Below are positions 37,440 to 48,457 of a stretch of DNA of 64,000 nucleotides, one piece after another; position 1 is the stretch's first letter; each line of letters opens with the position of its first letter. Source of the DNA: Mycobacterium kyogaense (lineage in GTDB: Bacteria; Actinomycetota; Actinomycetes; Mycobacteriales; Mycobacteriaceae); contig NZ_QJUA01000001.1 in the NCBI RefSeq assembly GCF_003254575.1, positions 310,001 through 374,000 on the forward strand, read 5' to 3'. The notes under the pieces were generated by a model that was given only the letters and a program-made list of their open reading frames with translations, made no database searches and had not been told where the DNA came from. Position numbers and translations under genes: made by a program.

Positions 37440-38230
37440 GACAATCTGAACCCGTCCAGGGGCACGGTTACTCCCTCGGCGATGCCCTCGATGATCAGGT
37501 CGGAGCCGCGGGCGCCCTCGCTGGTGGGGGCGATCCCGAACGGGAGCTTCTGACCTGGCATTTCGGTGGAGAAGGCGGCGAGCACTGCGGGCAGCTTGTC
37601 GGCGGGCACGTCCTGATCGGCTGTGCCGGGACCTGTCAACACCCCGGTCGCGGTCATCTTCAGCGTGGTCTGGGCCGGGCCGGTCACCGAGAGGTCGACC
37701 GCGATGCTGACACGCTCGTCGACCCCGGCCTGGCGCGGTGTGCCGGTGAACACCACGCCTTTGTTGCTGGAAATGCCCGATTCGGTCGTGCCGCCGGTGG
37801 AATCGTTGGTCTCGCGGGTGGGTGCCTCCACCAGCAGGTCGGGAATGCCCATGAAGCGGCCGACGTGCGTCGAGTCGATGATGATGCGGCTCTCCAGCTT
37901 GCCGACGGTCAGCGTGGCGTCCGGGGCGATCAGCCACGAATCACCCGTATCCACCGAATGAAGGGTCGCTTCCAACGAGGCCTTGCCGACCACGGCGTGA
38001 TCAACGCCACTGGCCTTGATCTCCACTTCCCGGTAGTGGTGCTCGGCGGCCTGCGTCAGAAACGGGAAGCCGAGGATTCCCACGGACGGGTCCCATTGCA
38101 GGTCCGCGGCTGCGCGCACGCTCCTGGCCAGGCGATATTCGGCATAGATCGCTGAGCCGAAGTCGACCCCGAGCGCGCCGAGGAGGACTACGACCACCGT
38201 CGCGATGGCACCGATGACGAACCTGCGCAC
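37436..38230 (-). CDS. lmeA: LmeA-like periplasmic lipid-binding protein (DUF2993)
   Basis: Protein of 264 residues with an N-terminal signal/anchor (RRFVIGAIATVVVVLLGALG). DUF2993 features: SAIYAEYRLARSVRAAADL, VGILGFPFLTQAAEHHYREVEIKASGV, and VSIAVDLSVTGPAQTTLKMTATG. Rv0817c (LmeA) supports maturation of lipomannan mannans in mycobacterial envelopes, so this is likely an exported phosphoinositide/lipomannan-related factor. GTG at 38230 places the hydrophobic segment right at the N terminus; a longer frame upstream is possible. Coupled to thiX. Confidence 0.85.
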   Translation of the reverse strand: MRRFVIGAIATVVVVLLGALGVDFGSAIYAEYRLARSVRAAADLQWDPSVGILGFPFLTQAAEHHYREVEIKASGVDHAVVGKASLEATLHSVDTGDSWLIAPDATLTVGKLESRIIIDSTHVGRFMGIPDLLVEAPTRETNDSTGGTTESGISSNKGVVFTGTPRQAGVDERVSIAVDLSVTGPAQTTLKMTATGVLTGPGTADQDVPADKLPAVLAAFSTEMPGQKLPFGIAPTSEGARGSDLIIEGIAEGVTVPLDGFRLS

Positions 38231-38417
38231 GCGGACATTGTTGCCCACTGCGTCGGCATCGTTCGTTCGGCGCGGCTTAAGGGCAGGTGGCACGCTATCG
38301 TTAGGAAGCCATCGGCTGAGTAACGGCCGTATGTCATGCATGAATCTGGGAAGTCACCGCGCGACAAAGACGTACCGGCGAGGTCTCGGATGACTCCACG
38401 GCTGCTGGAGGGGACAG
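38231..38417. other. Divergent promoter region of lmeA and glnR
   Basis: 187 bases between divergent genes. Plus-strand TATCGT (38297-38302) is a possible -10 for glnR, with GGAGGGGACAG as its ribosome binding site just before the TTG start. ATGTCATGCATGA near 38332-38344 is a near-palindromic word that could bind a regulator. Confidence 0.35.
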
Positions 38418-40120
<1,703 letters not shown>

Positions 40121-40133
40121 GATCGCTGGACCT

Positions 40134-40151
40134 GTTCACCTGCCGTTCACT
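40134..40151 (+). promoter_or_regulatory. Pho-type box upstream of pstS
   Basis: GTTCACC (40134-40140) is repeated as GTTCACT (40145-40151) with an 11-base period, the direct-repeat layout of PhoP/RegX3-type phosphate response regulators in actinobacteria. TAGCTT at 40183-40188, 32 bases after the second repeat, is a good -10, so a regulator bound here would sit at the -35 region of the pst operon. Confidence 0.65.
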
Positions 40152-40248
40152 CGTCATCCGCAGTGCGTCAATTACCGCCGCATAGCTTGCCGGGTGAGCT
40201 CGGAGCCGCACCGGCAGCCGACACACGTGGATGACGAAAGTGGGAGCA

Positions 40249-41382
40249 GTGAAGCGCAAGAGCATCGGCAAGACGTTCGGCACGACGGTCTCGGTTGCGG
40301 CGGTCGCCGCGATCACCCTCGCCGGCTGCGGCAGCGACAACAACACGGCGTCCAGCGGCAGCAGCAGCTCCGCCGCGTCGGGCAGCAGCTCCGCCCCCGC
40401 CGATTGCGGTGGCAAGAACGCGCTGACCGCCGAGGGCTCGACCGCCCAGCAGAACGCCGTCGCCCTGTTCAACCAGGTCTGGGGCCAGAAGTGCCAGGGC
40501 AAGAACCTGTCCTACAACCCGACCGGATCCGGTGCGGGCCGTGAGCAGTTCATCGCCAAGACCGTCGATTTCGCCGGCTCGGACTCCGCGCTCTCGGGCG
40601 ATCAGGTGGCCGCCGCCGCGCAGCGCTGCGGTGGCAACCCGGCCTGGAACCTCCCGCTGGTGTTCGGGCCCATCACCATGGCCTACAACCTCGACGGCGT
40701 CGACAAGCTGGTGCTCAACGGCGACACCCTGGCCAAGATCTTCCAGGGGCAGATCACCAAGTGGAACGACCCGGCGATCGCTGCGCTGAACAGCGGCACC
40801 ACCCTGCCGGACACCGCGATCACCCCGATCTACCGCTCCGACTCCTCGGGCACCACCGACAACTTCCAGAAGTACCTGAAGGCCGCCGCGCCGCAGACGT
40901 GGACCAAGGACGCCGGCAGCGAGTTCAACGGCGGCGCCGGTGAAGGCGCGTCGAAGTCGGCCGGCGTCACGCAGGCCGTGCAGGCCACCCCGGGCTCGAT
41001 CGGCTACGTCGAGAAGGGCTTCGCTCAGCAGGCCGGTCTCAAGTACGCCCAGATCGACACCGGCGCCGGCGCGGTGGAGCTGACCGACGAGACCGCGGGC
41101 AAGGCGATCGACGCCGCGAAGTTCGCCGCCGAGGGCAACGACCTGACCCTCGACCTGAACTCGCTGTACGGGACCAAGGAAGCCGGCGCCTACCCGCTGG
41201 TGCTGGCCACCTACGAGATCGTCTGCTCGGCCGGCTATGACGCCGACACCTCCGCTGCCGTCAAGTCGTTCCTGACGGTGGCGGCCAACGACGGTCAGGG
41301 TGGACTGTCGAGCGCCGGCTACGTGCCGCTGCCCGACACGTTCAAGGAGCGTCTGCTGACCTCCATCGACGCGATCAAGTAA
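40249..41382 (+). CDS. pstS: Phosphate-binding lipoprotein PstS
   Basis: Periplasmic-face phosphate receptor of the Pst ABC importer, 377 residues. It has a lipoprotein signal with lipobox LAGC (Cys near 27), a Ser/Ala-rich linker, then the binding domain: LTAEGSTAQQNAVALF, YNPTGSGAGREQFIAKTVDFAGSDSAL, IYRSDSSGTTDNFQKYL and QATPGSIGYVEKGFA, which supply the phosphate-binding Ser/Thr/Arg residues. GTG at 40249 was chosen because GGGAG lies six bases upstream. It is the first gene of the pst operon behind a Pho-type box. Confidence 0.94.
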   Translation: MKRKSIGKTFGTTVSVAAVAAITLAGCGSDNNTASSGSSSSAASGSSSAPADCGGKNALTAEGSTAQQNAVALFNQVWGQKCQGKNLSYNPTGSGAGREQFIAKTVDFAGSDSALSGDQVAAAAQRCGGNPAWNLPLVFGPITMAYNLDGVDKLVLNGDTLAKIFQGQITKWNDPAIAALNSGTTLPDTAITPIYRSDSSGTTDNFQKYLKAAAPQTWTKDAGSEFNGGAGEGASKSAGVTQAVQATPGSIGYVEKGFAQQAGLKYAQIDTGAGAVELTDETAGKAIDAAKFAAEGNDLTLDLNSLYGTKEAGAYPLVLATYEIVCSAGYDADTSAAVKSFLTVAANDGQGGLSSAGYVPLPDTFKERLLTSIDAIK

Positions 41383-41439
41383 CCGGACTGATCGCTGGCG
41401 CGGTAGCAGGTTCGAGGCGAGGATGGGTGCCAGACACCG

Positions 41440-42516
41440 ATGACGTTCAACAGTATCGAGAAGGGTTCTGACGGAACTTCTGTGACTATCCCCGATCCGA
41501 CGGGCGCGGGGTCGGGTGAGGCCTTGGCCGCACCCCACCCCGAGCCGACGCCGCTGTCCACGGACCCCTCGCGTCACGGCGTCGTGCGCGTGGGCGACCG
41601 CATCTTCCGCGGATTGGCCGAGAGCTCAGGCGTTTTCATCGTCGCGCTCATCGCCGCGATCGGGATCTTCCTGCTCTGGCGGGCGATCCCCGCCTTGGCG
41701 CGCAACGAGCAGAATTTCTTCCTCTACGGCGGGAACTGGATCACCACCGACACCTCGGCGATGCAGTTCGGCATTTTGGATCTGCTGCAGGTCACGGTGT
41801 TCGTGTCGGTGTTCGCGCTGCTGCTCGCCATGCCGATCGCGCTGGGAATCGCGATCTACCTCACCAACTACGCACCCAAGCGGGTGGTCGGTCCGCTGGC
41901 CTACATGGTGGATCTTCTCGCCGCGGTGCCGTCGATCATCTACGGCGTGTGGGGCCTCTACGTGCTCGCACCGGTGATCAGACCGGTGGCGTTGTGGCTC
42001 AACGAAACTCTCGGAAGCTGGTTCTTCCTGTTCGGAACCGGCAACGCATCGGTCGCGGGCGGCGGCACGATCTTCACCGCCGGCATCGTGTTGGCGGTGA
42101 TGATCCTTCCGATCATCACCGCGGTCACCCGCGAGGTGTTCGTGCAGACCCCGCGCGGCCAGATCGAAGCCGCACTGGCGCTCGGCGCGACGCGCTGGGA
42201 AGTGGTCCGCACGACGGTGCTGCCGTTCGGGATGTCCGGCTACATCAGCGGCGCGATGCTCGGCCTCGGCCGCGCGCTGGGTGAGACGATCGCCCTGCTG
42301 ATCATCCTGCGCGGCACCCAGACCGCGTTCGGCTGGACGCTGTTCGATGCCGGCTACACGTTCGCGAGCAAGATCGCCGCGGCCGCATCGGAATTCAACG
42401 ATCAGTACAAGGCGGGCGCCTACATCGCGGCCGGGCTGGTGCTGTTCATCCTGACCTTCGTGGTGAACTCGCTGGCCCGCGCCGCGGTCTCCGGAAAGGA
42501 CCGGTCTGCATCATGA
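41440..42516 (+). CDS. pstC: Phosphate ABC permease PstC
   Basis: Membrane subunit of the Pst importer, 358 residues, with about six transmembrane helices after a 50-residue polar N terminus. It contains the permease EAA loop that contacts PstB (QIEAALALGATRWEVVRTTVLPFG) and the family segments YAPKRVVGPLAYMVDLLAAVPSIIYGVWGLYVL and RALGETIALLIILRG. It lies 57 bases after pstS and overlaps pstA by 4 bases (ATGA). Confidence 0.95.
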   Translation: MTFNSIEKGSDGTSVTIPDPTGAGSGEALAAPHPEPTPLSTDPSRHGVVRVGDRIFRGLAESSGVFIVALIAAIGIFLLWRAIPALARNEQNFFLYGGNWITTDTSAMQFGILDLLQVTVFVSVFALLLAMPIALGIAIYLTNYAPKRVVGPLAYMVDLLAAVPSIIYGVWGLYVLAPVIRPVALWLNETLGSWFFLFGTGNASVAGGGTIFTAGIVLAVMILPIITAVTREVFVQTPRGQIEAALALGATRWEVVRTTVLPFGMSGYISGAMLGLGRALGETIALLIILRGTQTAFGWTLFDAGYTFASKIAAAASEFNDQYKAGAYIAAGLVLFILTFVVNSLARAAVSGKDRSAS

Positions 42517-43430
42517 GTTCTCCGACACTGGACCGCCCCGTCAAGGCTCCGACATTCCAAGGCGTCAGCACACGCCGGAAGATCACGAACAATGCGGCGA
42601 CCGTCCTGGTGACCACGTCGGTGATCATCGCGTTGGTGCCGCTGCTGTGGGTGCTCTACACCGTGGTGTCCAAGGGGATCGGCGTGATCACGTCGAGCAC
42701 CTGGTGGCTGAACTCCCAGGCGGGTATGACAGCGTTCGCCGCCGGTGGCGGCGCCTACCACGCGATCGTCGGCAGCCTCCTGCAGGCCGCGGTGTGCGCG
42801 GTGATCTCCATTCCGATCGGCGTCTTCGTCGGCATCTACCTGGTCGAGTACGGCGGCGGCACACGGTTGGGCAAGCTGACCACGTTCATGGTCGACATCC
42901 TCACGGGTGTGCCGTCGATCGTCGCGGCGCTGTTCATCTACGCGCTCTGGGTGGCGACGTTCGGGTTCGAGAGGTCGGGCATCGCCGTGTCCCTGGCGTT
43001 GGTGCTGCTGATGATCCCGGTGATCGTCCGGTCCACCGAGGAGATGCTGCGCATCGTCCCGATGGACCTGCGGGAGGCGAGTTACGCACTGGGCGTGCCG
43101 AAGTGGAAGACCATCGCGGCGATCGTCATCCCGACCGCGCTGTCGGGAATCGTCACCGGCATCCTGCTGTCCCTGGCCCGCGTGATGGGGGAGACGGCAC
43201 CGCTGCTGATCCTGGTGGGCTACTCGCAGGCCATCAACTTCGACATGTTCAGCGGGTTCATGGGCTCGCTGCCGGGCATGATGTACGACCAGACGTCCGC
43301 CGGGGCCGGTGCCAATCCGGTGCCCACCGACCGGATGTGGGGTGCCGCACTGACGTTGATCATCGTCATCGCGCTGCTCAACGTCGGTGCCCGATTCATC
43401 GCCAAATTCTTTGCGCCCAAGAAGGTCTAG
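42513..43430 (+). CDS. pstA: Phosphate ABC permease PstA
   Basis: Second membrane subunit of the phosphate importer, 305 residues and about six transmembrane helices. It shows [21 protein letters not shown], the EAA loop [28 protein letters not shown], and [16 protein letters not shown], all typical of PstA. The ATG overlaps pstC. The gene ends 10 bases before pstB, whose ribosome binding site AGGAG overlaps the pstA stop codon. Confidence 0.95.
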   Translation: MSSPTLDRPVKAPTFQGVSTRRKITNNAATVLVTTSVIIALVPLLWVLYTVVSKGIGVITSSTWWLNSQAGMTAFAAGGGAYHAIVGSLLQAAVCAVISIPIGVFVGIYLVEYGGGTRLGKLTTFMVDILTGVPSIVAALFIYALWVATFGFERSGIAVSLALVLLMIPVIVRSTEEMLRIVPMDLREASYALGVPKWKTIAAIVIPTALSGIVTGILLSLARVMGETAPLLILVGYSQAINFDMFSGFMGSLPGMMYDQTSAGAGANPVPTDRMWGAALTLIIVIALLNVGARFIAKFFAPKKV

Positions 43431-43440
43431 GAGAAAACCA

Positions 43441-44217
43441 GTGGCCAAGCGACTCGATCTCAAAGACGTCAACATCTACTACGGCAACTTCCACGCCGTC
43501 GCCGATGTGTCCATGTCGGTGCCGCCGCGCAGCGTCACCGCGTTCATCGGACCGTCGGGGTGCGGCAAGTCCACCGTGCTGCGCACGCTGAACCGGATGC
43601 ACGAGGTCATCCCCGGCGCCCGCGTCGAAGGCTCGGTGCTGCTCGACGGTGACGACATCTACGGTGCCGGCGTCGATCCGGTCGGTGTGCGCAAGACCAT
43701 CGGCATGGTGTTCCAGCGACCGAATCCGTTCCCCACCATGTCGATTCGCGACAACGTGGTGGCCGGGCTGAAGCTCCAGGGCGTGCGCAACAAGAAGACC
43801 CTCGACGAGGTGGCCGAGCGCTCACTCAAGGGTGCGAACCTGTGGACAGAGGTCAAGGACCGGTTGGACAAGCCCGGCGGCGGGCTCTCCGGCGGTCAGC
43901 AGCAGCGACTCTGCATCGCCCGGGCGATCGCCGTGCAGCCCGACGTGCTGCTGATGGACGAGCCGTGCTCGGCGCTGGACCCGATCTCGACGCTGGCGAT
44001 CGAGGATCTGATCGCCGAGCTGAAGCAGGACTTCACGATCGTGATCGTCACGCACAACATGCAGCAGGCTGCCCGCGTGAGCGATCAGACGGCGTTCTTC
44101 AACCTCGAGGCGACCGGCAAGCCGGGCCGGTTGATCGAGATCGACGACACCGAGAAGATCTTCTCGAACCCGACGCAGAAGGCGACCGAGGACTACATCT
44201 CGGGCCGCTTCGGCTGA
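43441..44217 (+). CDS. pstB: Phosphate ABC ATPase PstB
   Basis: ATP-hydrolysing subunit of the Pst importer, 258 residues. Walker A is GPSGCGKST at about 37-45, the Q-loop is [15 protein letters not shown], the signature is [14 protein letters not shown], Walker B is [13 protein letters not shown], and the switch His is in [19 protein letters not shown] start preceded by TAGGAGAAAACCA. This is the last gene of pstSCAB; a strong hairpin terminator follows. Confidence 0.97.
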   Translation: MAKRLDLKDVNIYYGNFHAVADVSMSVPPRSVTAFIGPSGCGKSTVLRTLNRMHEVIPGARVEGSVLLDGDDIYGAGVDPVGVRKTIGMVFQRPNPFPTMSIRDNVVAGLKLQGVRNKKTLDEVAERSLKGANLWTEVKDRLDKPGGGLSGGQQQRLCIARAIAVQPDVLLMDEPCSALDPISTLAIEDLIAELKQDFTIVIVTHNMQQAARVSDQTAFFNLEATGKPGRLIEIDDTEKIFSNPTQKATEDYISGRFG

Positions 44218-44228
44218 CAGGCCATTCC

Positions 44229-44280
44229 GGCAACAAGTGAGCCCCCCGGAGGAGATGTCCCGGGGGGCTTTCTTGTTGCT
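44229..44280. terminator. Strong bidirectional terminator between pstB and phoU
   Basis: AGCCCCCCGG (44240-44249) pairs with CCGGGGGGCT (44260-44269) around a 10-base loop; an outer stem GCAACAAG (44230-44237) pairs with CTTGTTGC (44272-44279). A TTTCTT run follows the inner stem on the plus strand. It ends both pstB and the convergent phoU. Confidence 0.85.
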
Positions 44281-44287
44281 GCTGTCG

Positions 44288-44956
44288 TCAGCGAGAGAGC
44301 GGCAGGCCCTCTTCTTCGGGGGCGTGCCCGGTCACCTGGAAGATCACCCGGCGTGCGATTTCCACGGCGTGATCGGCGAAACGCTCGTAGAACCGGCCCA
44401 GCAGTGTCACGTCGACCGCAGCTGCCACCCCGTGCCGCCACTCGCGGTCCATCAGCACCGAGAACAGATGCCGGTGCAGATCGTCCATCGCGTCGTCCTC
44501 GTCGCGGATCCGGGCGGCCTTCTCCGGATCGCGGGTGAGCAGCACCTCACGGGCGCTCTGGCCGAGTTCGACGGCGACGCGGCCCATCTCGGCGAAGTAA
44601 CCGTTGACCTCTTCGGGCAGCGCGTGCTGGGGGTGCCGGCGACGCGCGATCTTGGCCACGTGCAGTGCCAGCGCGCCCATCCGGTCGACGTCGGCGACGA
44701 TCTGGATCGAGCTGACGATCGCACGCAGATCCCCGGCCACGGGTGCCTGCAGCGCTAGGAGGACGAAAGCGGTCTCCTCGGCCCGGACGCTCATCGCGGA
44801 GATCTGCTCGTGGTCGGTGATCACCTGTTCGGCCAGCGCGAGATCGGCCTGGAGCAGCGCCTGTGTCGCCCGCTCCATCGCCGTGCCCGCCAGCCCGCAC
44901 ATGTCACCGAGCTGGGTCGTCAGAGATTCCAGCTGCTCGTGGTACGCGGTACGCAT
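44288..44956 (-). CDS. phoU: Phosphate signalling protein PhoU (PhoY2-like)
   Basis: PhoU regulator of 222 residues made of two three-helix bundles. The metal-binding signatures are in [15 protein letters not shown] and [18 protein letters not shown] (E-x-x-x-D-H-A pattern). It links the Pst transporter to the SenX3-RegX3 sensor system and represses phosphate-starvation genes when phosphate is plentiful; in mycobacteria the homologues are also linked to persister formation. ATG at 44956 ([19 protein letters not shown]) is the conserved start. Confidence 0.94.
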   Translation of the reverse strand: MRTAYHEQLESLTTQLGDMCGLAGTAMERATQALLQADLALAEQVITDHEQISAMSVRAEETAFVLLALQAPVAGDLRAIVSSIQIVADVDRMGALALHVAKIARRRHPQHALPEEVNGYFAEMGRVAVELGQSAREVLLTRDPEKAARIRDEDDAMDDLHRHLFSVLMDREWRHGVAAAVDVTLLGRFYERFADHAVEIARRVIFQVTGHAPEEEGLPLSR

Positions 44957-45028
44957 GATCAAAAGCCTACGTGCTACCTGCACAGATCGTCACGAGCCGG
45001 GCGGTGAACGCCAGGTGAATGCCGCCCG

Positions 45029-47056
45029 TTATTCGCAGGACGTGTCGGCGGCGTTGGTGACCGTCAGATCCTCGGGCAGCGCGCTCGAGGTGTTCTTCGA
45101 TCCGCGCAGCACGTGCACCTTGACGGTCGAACCGCTCGGCATCGGCGTGCCGACCGCGGAGAAGTCCTTGCCCAGGACGACTTGCACGACGTCGCCGAGG
45201 CCGCTCGACCGCTCGATCGTCGGGTCGGGGAACGACGAGGCCACCGTCGCGGCCGCTTCCTCGTTGCCGGGGGAGAAGAACACCGTGGTGTGGTCCAGCG
45301 GGCCGGGGTAGTCGTCGGGGTCGGTGATGGAGAAGCCGTGGGTCTGGAGTGCTTCGGCCGCGTTGGACGCCAGCCCGCTCTCGGAGGTCGAGTTGGACAC
45401 CCGCACGGTCACGTCGGCGGGATTGGTGGCGACGGCCTCGATGACCTCGCCGTCCGGCGCCGGGGCCGGGGCGCCGTTGGTCGGCGCCGCAGGGGTGCCG
45501 GGGACGGGGGTGTTGTCGGCGTTGCGTTCCTCGGGCAGCGGATCGTCGTTGATGATCGCGTCGAACAGTGCTCGCATGTCGTCGGTGCGGGGGATCTCGT
45601 TGCCGTACTCGTCGGGATAGCCGACGGTCGGCACCGTGATGAAGGTGATCCGGCCCGCGTTGACGCCCTGCACCGACTGGCCGAGGTCGACGAGATCCTT
45701 GGTGTCGAGGTTGTCGACGTAGCTGTCGTTGATGAACATGTTCACGACGTTGTTGAGCTTCGACAGCGAGAAGAACGTGTCCTTCGAGATCAACGACCGC
45801 AGCAGTGACGACAGGAACCGCTGCTGGCGTTTGATGCGCCCGTAGTCGCCGTTGGTTTCGGTGGTCACCTGCCGGGCGCGCACATAGTTGAGCGCTGTGT
45901 GTCCGTCGACGACCTGGCGGCCGGAGTTGGCCAGGACGGTGCCCAGCTCGTAGTCCTCGATCGGCGTCGTGCTGCAGACCTCGACGCCGCCGAGGGCGTC
46001 GACCATCTTGGAGAAGCCGGCGAAGTCGACGGCCATGAATCGGTTGACGTGCAGGCCCGACAGCTTCTGAATGACCTTGACCAGGCATTTGGGGCCGCCA
46101 ACGGCGAAAGCCGAGTTCAGCTTGTATTCCGTGTAGGCCTCTTCGGGCCCCCAGGATTCGGTGTCCTCGTCATAGATCGGGCCGTACTGGCGGGTCTCTG
46201 GATTCCAGACCTCGCACTTCATCGGTTCGATTTTCAGGTCGCGGGGAAACGACACCGCGACCACGCGCTTACGGTTCGCCGGGATGTTGACCAGCATCAC
46301 CGTGTCCGACCGGGCGCCCGCAGCGTCCTCGGTGGTGCCGGCGCCCATTTCGCTGTTGTCCCCGATGCGGGTGTCGGTGCCGACGATCAGGAAGTTCTCG
46401 TCGCCGAACTGGGCGTTGGGGTCGACGATGTCGCGGGAGTCGGGGTCGAGCGCCGAGACGCGGTTGAGCAGGTTGTTCTTCGAGGACTGCCACTGCCATG
46501 CACCGCCGGTCAGGACCAGTGCCAGCACGGCGACCAGAGCCGCGACGACCCGTCCGACGATGACGCTGCGGTGATGCCGTGGACGCTCGGGCGTCGGCGC
46601 CTCGGGCACCGCGGTGGCTGTCAGGTCCGGCAGCTCCGAAGGGTGTGCGTGCACCGCCGGCAGGATCGTCGTGTCGAACTCGTCGGCGGGGTACGGCTCG
46701 GGCTCAGGCGGGGAGTCGGGCTCTAGCTCGAAGTCGGGCTCTGGCTCGGATACGGGCTCGGGTTCGGGCTCCGCACGGTGCCGGGTGGGCCGCTCGGGGA
46801 TCGGTGCTTCGCCGTGGATCTTCGCGATGAGGTCGGCGACAGTGATCGGCGCGGATTCGTCGTCGTCCCGGCGCGGGGCCGGCGCTGCAGCGGCGGTGTC
46901 TGCGTCGGTGTCGGAATCGGGGTCTGTCGCGGCATTCCGGCGCTCCCACGGCGCGGCGCCTGGTGTCGGCCGCGTCGATCGGGTAAGCCATTCGTTGTCG
47001 CGGTCTGGCTCGCTGGGGTCCGGGCGGCCGGGAGTGGCGTGATCACCGTCACTCAT
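45029..47056 (-). CDS. LytR-CpsA-Psr family cell-wall ligase
   Basis: LCP protein of 675 residues. A cytoplasmic N-terminal tail (about 1-160) is rich in Pro and Glu with repeated PEPEPVSEPEP words, followed by a transmembrane helix (about 165-187, VGRVVAALVAVLALVLTGGA). The LCP domain shows DTVMLVNIPANRKRVVAVSFPRDL with the catalytic Arg/Asp, NRFMAVDFAGFSKMVDALGGVEV and HTALNYVRARQVT. A LytR_C domain is at the C terminus (VTVRVSNSTSESGLASNAAEAL). LCP enzymes attach arabinogalactan to peptidoglycan in mycobacteria. Corresponds to Rv0822c. Confidence 0.9.
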   Translation of the reverse strand: MSDGDHATPGRPDPSEPDRDNEWLTRSTRPTPGAAPWERRNAATDPDSDTDADTAAAAPAPRRDDDESAPITVADLIAKIHGEAPIPERPTRHRAEPEPEPVSEPEPDFELEPDSPPEPEPYPADEFDTTILPAVHAHPSELPDLTATAVPEAPTPERPRHHRSVIVGRVVAALVAVLALVLTGGAWQWQSSKNNLLNRVSALDPDSRDIVDPNAQFGDENFLIVGTDTRIGDNSEMGAGTTEDAAGARSDTVMLVNIPANRKRVVAVSFPRDLKIEPMKCEVWNPETRQYGPIYDEDTESWGPEEAYTEYKLNSAFAVGGPKCLVKVIQKLSGLHVNRFMAVDFAGFSKMVDALGGVEVCSTTPIEDYELGTVLANSGRQVVDGHTALNYVRARQVTTETNGDYGRIKRQQRFLSSLLRSLISKDTFFSLSKLNNVVNMFINDSYVDNLDTKDLVDLGQSVQGVNAGRITFITVPTVGYPDEYGNEIPRTDDMRALFDAIINDDPLPEERNADNTPVPGTPAAPTNGAPAPAPDGEVIEAVATNPADVTVRVSNSTSESGLASNAAEALQTHGFSITDPDDYPGPLDHTTVFFSPGNEEAAATVASSFPDPTIERSSGLGDVVQVVLGKDFSAVGTPMPSGSTVKVHVLRGSKNTSSALPEDLTVTNAADTSCE

Positions 47057-47294
47057 CGTCTACCGGCCTTTCAGCTCCTACGGCTCCGCTGGCGCCTCGT
47101 CGGCGCCGACGCGCACCTCGGGTGTGCGCCATCTCCAACTCGATACGCGCTGATCCCGCCCCCGTGTTCGGGGCCGGGCACCTCAGCATTTTCGCTGGGG
47201 TCTCATCGTACTGAGACATCCTGAGAGAGAGCTACCCGACGGCTGCCGTCAGCCGAGGATCGATATGCACTCGAGACACATGTCAAGCAGGCGG
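47057..47294. other. Intergenic region between dihydrouridine synthase and the LCP gene
   Basis: About 240 bases that must hold the LCP promoter (minus strand). GTCTCA and TGAGAC at 47200-47217 form an inverted repeat with a 6-base spacer, a possible regulator site. No ORF of protein character is seen. Confidence 0.35.
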
Positions 47295-48428
47295 TCAGCC
47301 GCCGGAATGCATCACATCGGCGCCGACCGGCACGGCGCAGTCGTCAGGGTCGTCGAGCCAGTTCTCCGGTAGGGAGACCGATGCGGCGGAACCCTGGCGT
47401 CCGCGCGGTCCGTTGGCGGCGTCCGGGAAGGGCACGTCGGCATCGAGTTCGCCGAGCAGCTCGTCGAGCTCGGAGATCGTCTTCACCAGCGCCAATGACC
47501 GCCGCAGATCCGCCCCAGCCGGGAAGCCGTGCAGGTACCAGGCCACGTGTTTGCGCATGTCGCGCATCCCTTTGTCCTCTCCGAAGTGCGCAGCGAGCAG
47601 CTCGCCGTGTCGACGAATGATGGACGCGACCTCACCCAGGGTGGGTGGGGTGGCCGGTGCCTCGCCGCTGAAGGCGGCGGACAGTTCGGCGAACAGCCAC
47701 GGCCGCCCCAGGCAGCCCCGGCCGATCACGACGCCGTCGCAGCCCGTCGCGGCCATCATGGCCAGCGCGTCTCGAGCGTCGAAGATATCACCGTTTCCGA
47801 GCACCGGAATCCCGCTGACGTGCGCCTTGAGCGCCGCGATCTGCTCCCAGTCGGCGGTGCCCGAGTACCGCTGCGCGGCTGTGCGCGCGTGCAGTGCGAC
47901 CGCGGCGGCGCCTTCCTCGGCGGCGATCCGACCGGCGTCGAGGTGGGTGTGGTGCTCGTCGTCGATGCCGATGCGGAACTTGACGGTGACCGGGATGTCG
48001 GTGCCCTCGGTCGCTCTGACCGCGGCGGCGACGATCTGCCCGAACAGGCGACGCTTGTAGGGCAGGGCGGCGCCGCCGCCCCGACGTGTCACCTTCGGTA
48101 CGGGACAACCGAAGTTCATGTCGATGTGGTCGGCCAGGTTCTCGTCGACGATCATCTTGGCCGCCGCATAGGTGTTGACGGGGTCGACGGTGTAGAGCTG
48201 CAGCGATCGCAGCGATTCTTCGGGCGCGAACGTGGTCATGTGCATCGTGACCGGATGCCGCTCGACCAATGCGCGCGCGGTCACCATCTCGCAGACGTAG
48301 AGGCCGCTGACGGTGCCCGCGCGGGCGAGTTCGAGTTCGCGGCACAGCGTGCGGAAGGCGACGTTGGTCACCCCGGCCATCGGGGCGAGGACGACGGGAC
48401 TGCGCAACAGAATCGACCCGATCCGCAA
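47295..48428 (-). CDS. dus: tRNA-dihydrouridine synthase
   Basis: FMN-dependent Dus enzyme of 377 residues, reducing uridines in the D-loop of tRNA with NADPH. Features: LAPMAGVTNVAFRTLCRELE, DMNFGCPVPKVTRRGGGAAL with the catalytic Cys108, VTVKFRIGIDDEHHTHLDAGRI, VALHARTAAQRYSGTADWEQI and GNGDIFDARDALAMM followed by GVVIGRGCLGRPWLF. The only usable start is TTG at 48428, which lies in the loop of a perfect 16-bp hairpin. It lies 29 bases after desA1 on the same strand and corresponds to Rv0823c. Confidence 0.92.
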   Translation of the reverse strand: MRIGSILLRSPVVLAPMAGVTNVAFRTLCRELELARAGTVSGLYVCEMVTARALVERHPVTMHMTTFAPEESLRSLQLYTVDPVNTYAAAKMIVDENLADHIDMNFGCPVPKVTRRGGGAALPYKRRLFGQIVAAAVRATEGTDIPVTVKFRIGIDDEHHTHLDAGRIAAEEGAAAVALHARTAAQRYSGTADWEQIAALKAHVSGIPVLGNGDIFDARDALAMMAATGCDGVVIGRGCLGRPWLFAELSAAFSGEAPATPPTLGEVASIIRRHGELLAAHFGEDKGMRDMRKHVAWYLHGFPAGADLRRSLALVKTISELDELLGELDADVPFPDAANGPRGRQGSAASVSLPENWLDDPDDCAVPVGADVMHSGG

Positions 48429-48446
48429 CTCGGATCGGGTCGATTC
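48410..48446 (-). terminator. Perfect 16-bp hairpin after desA1, enclosing the dus start codon
   Basis: GAATCGACCCGATCCG (48410-48425) pairs exactly with CGGATCGGGTCGATTC (48431-48446) around a 5-base loop. On the minus strand it starts 12 bases after the desA1 stop, and its loop carries the TTG start of the dihydrouridine synthase. It could stop desA1 transcription or gate dus translation. Confidence 0.7.
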
Positions 48447-48457
48447 GGTGTCGTGGT

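Noticed and set aside
36973..37449. Plus-strand frame opposite thiX
   Set aside because: Antisense of a gene with clear WCGPC motif and transmembrane anchor; Arg/Thr/Pro-rich residues only.
44210..44280. Possible riboswitch between pstB and phoU
   Set aside because: The structure is a simple long hairpin followed by a T-rich run in a convergent gap, so a terminator explains it.
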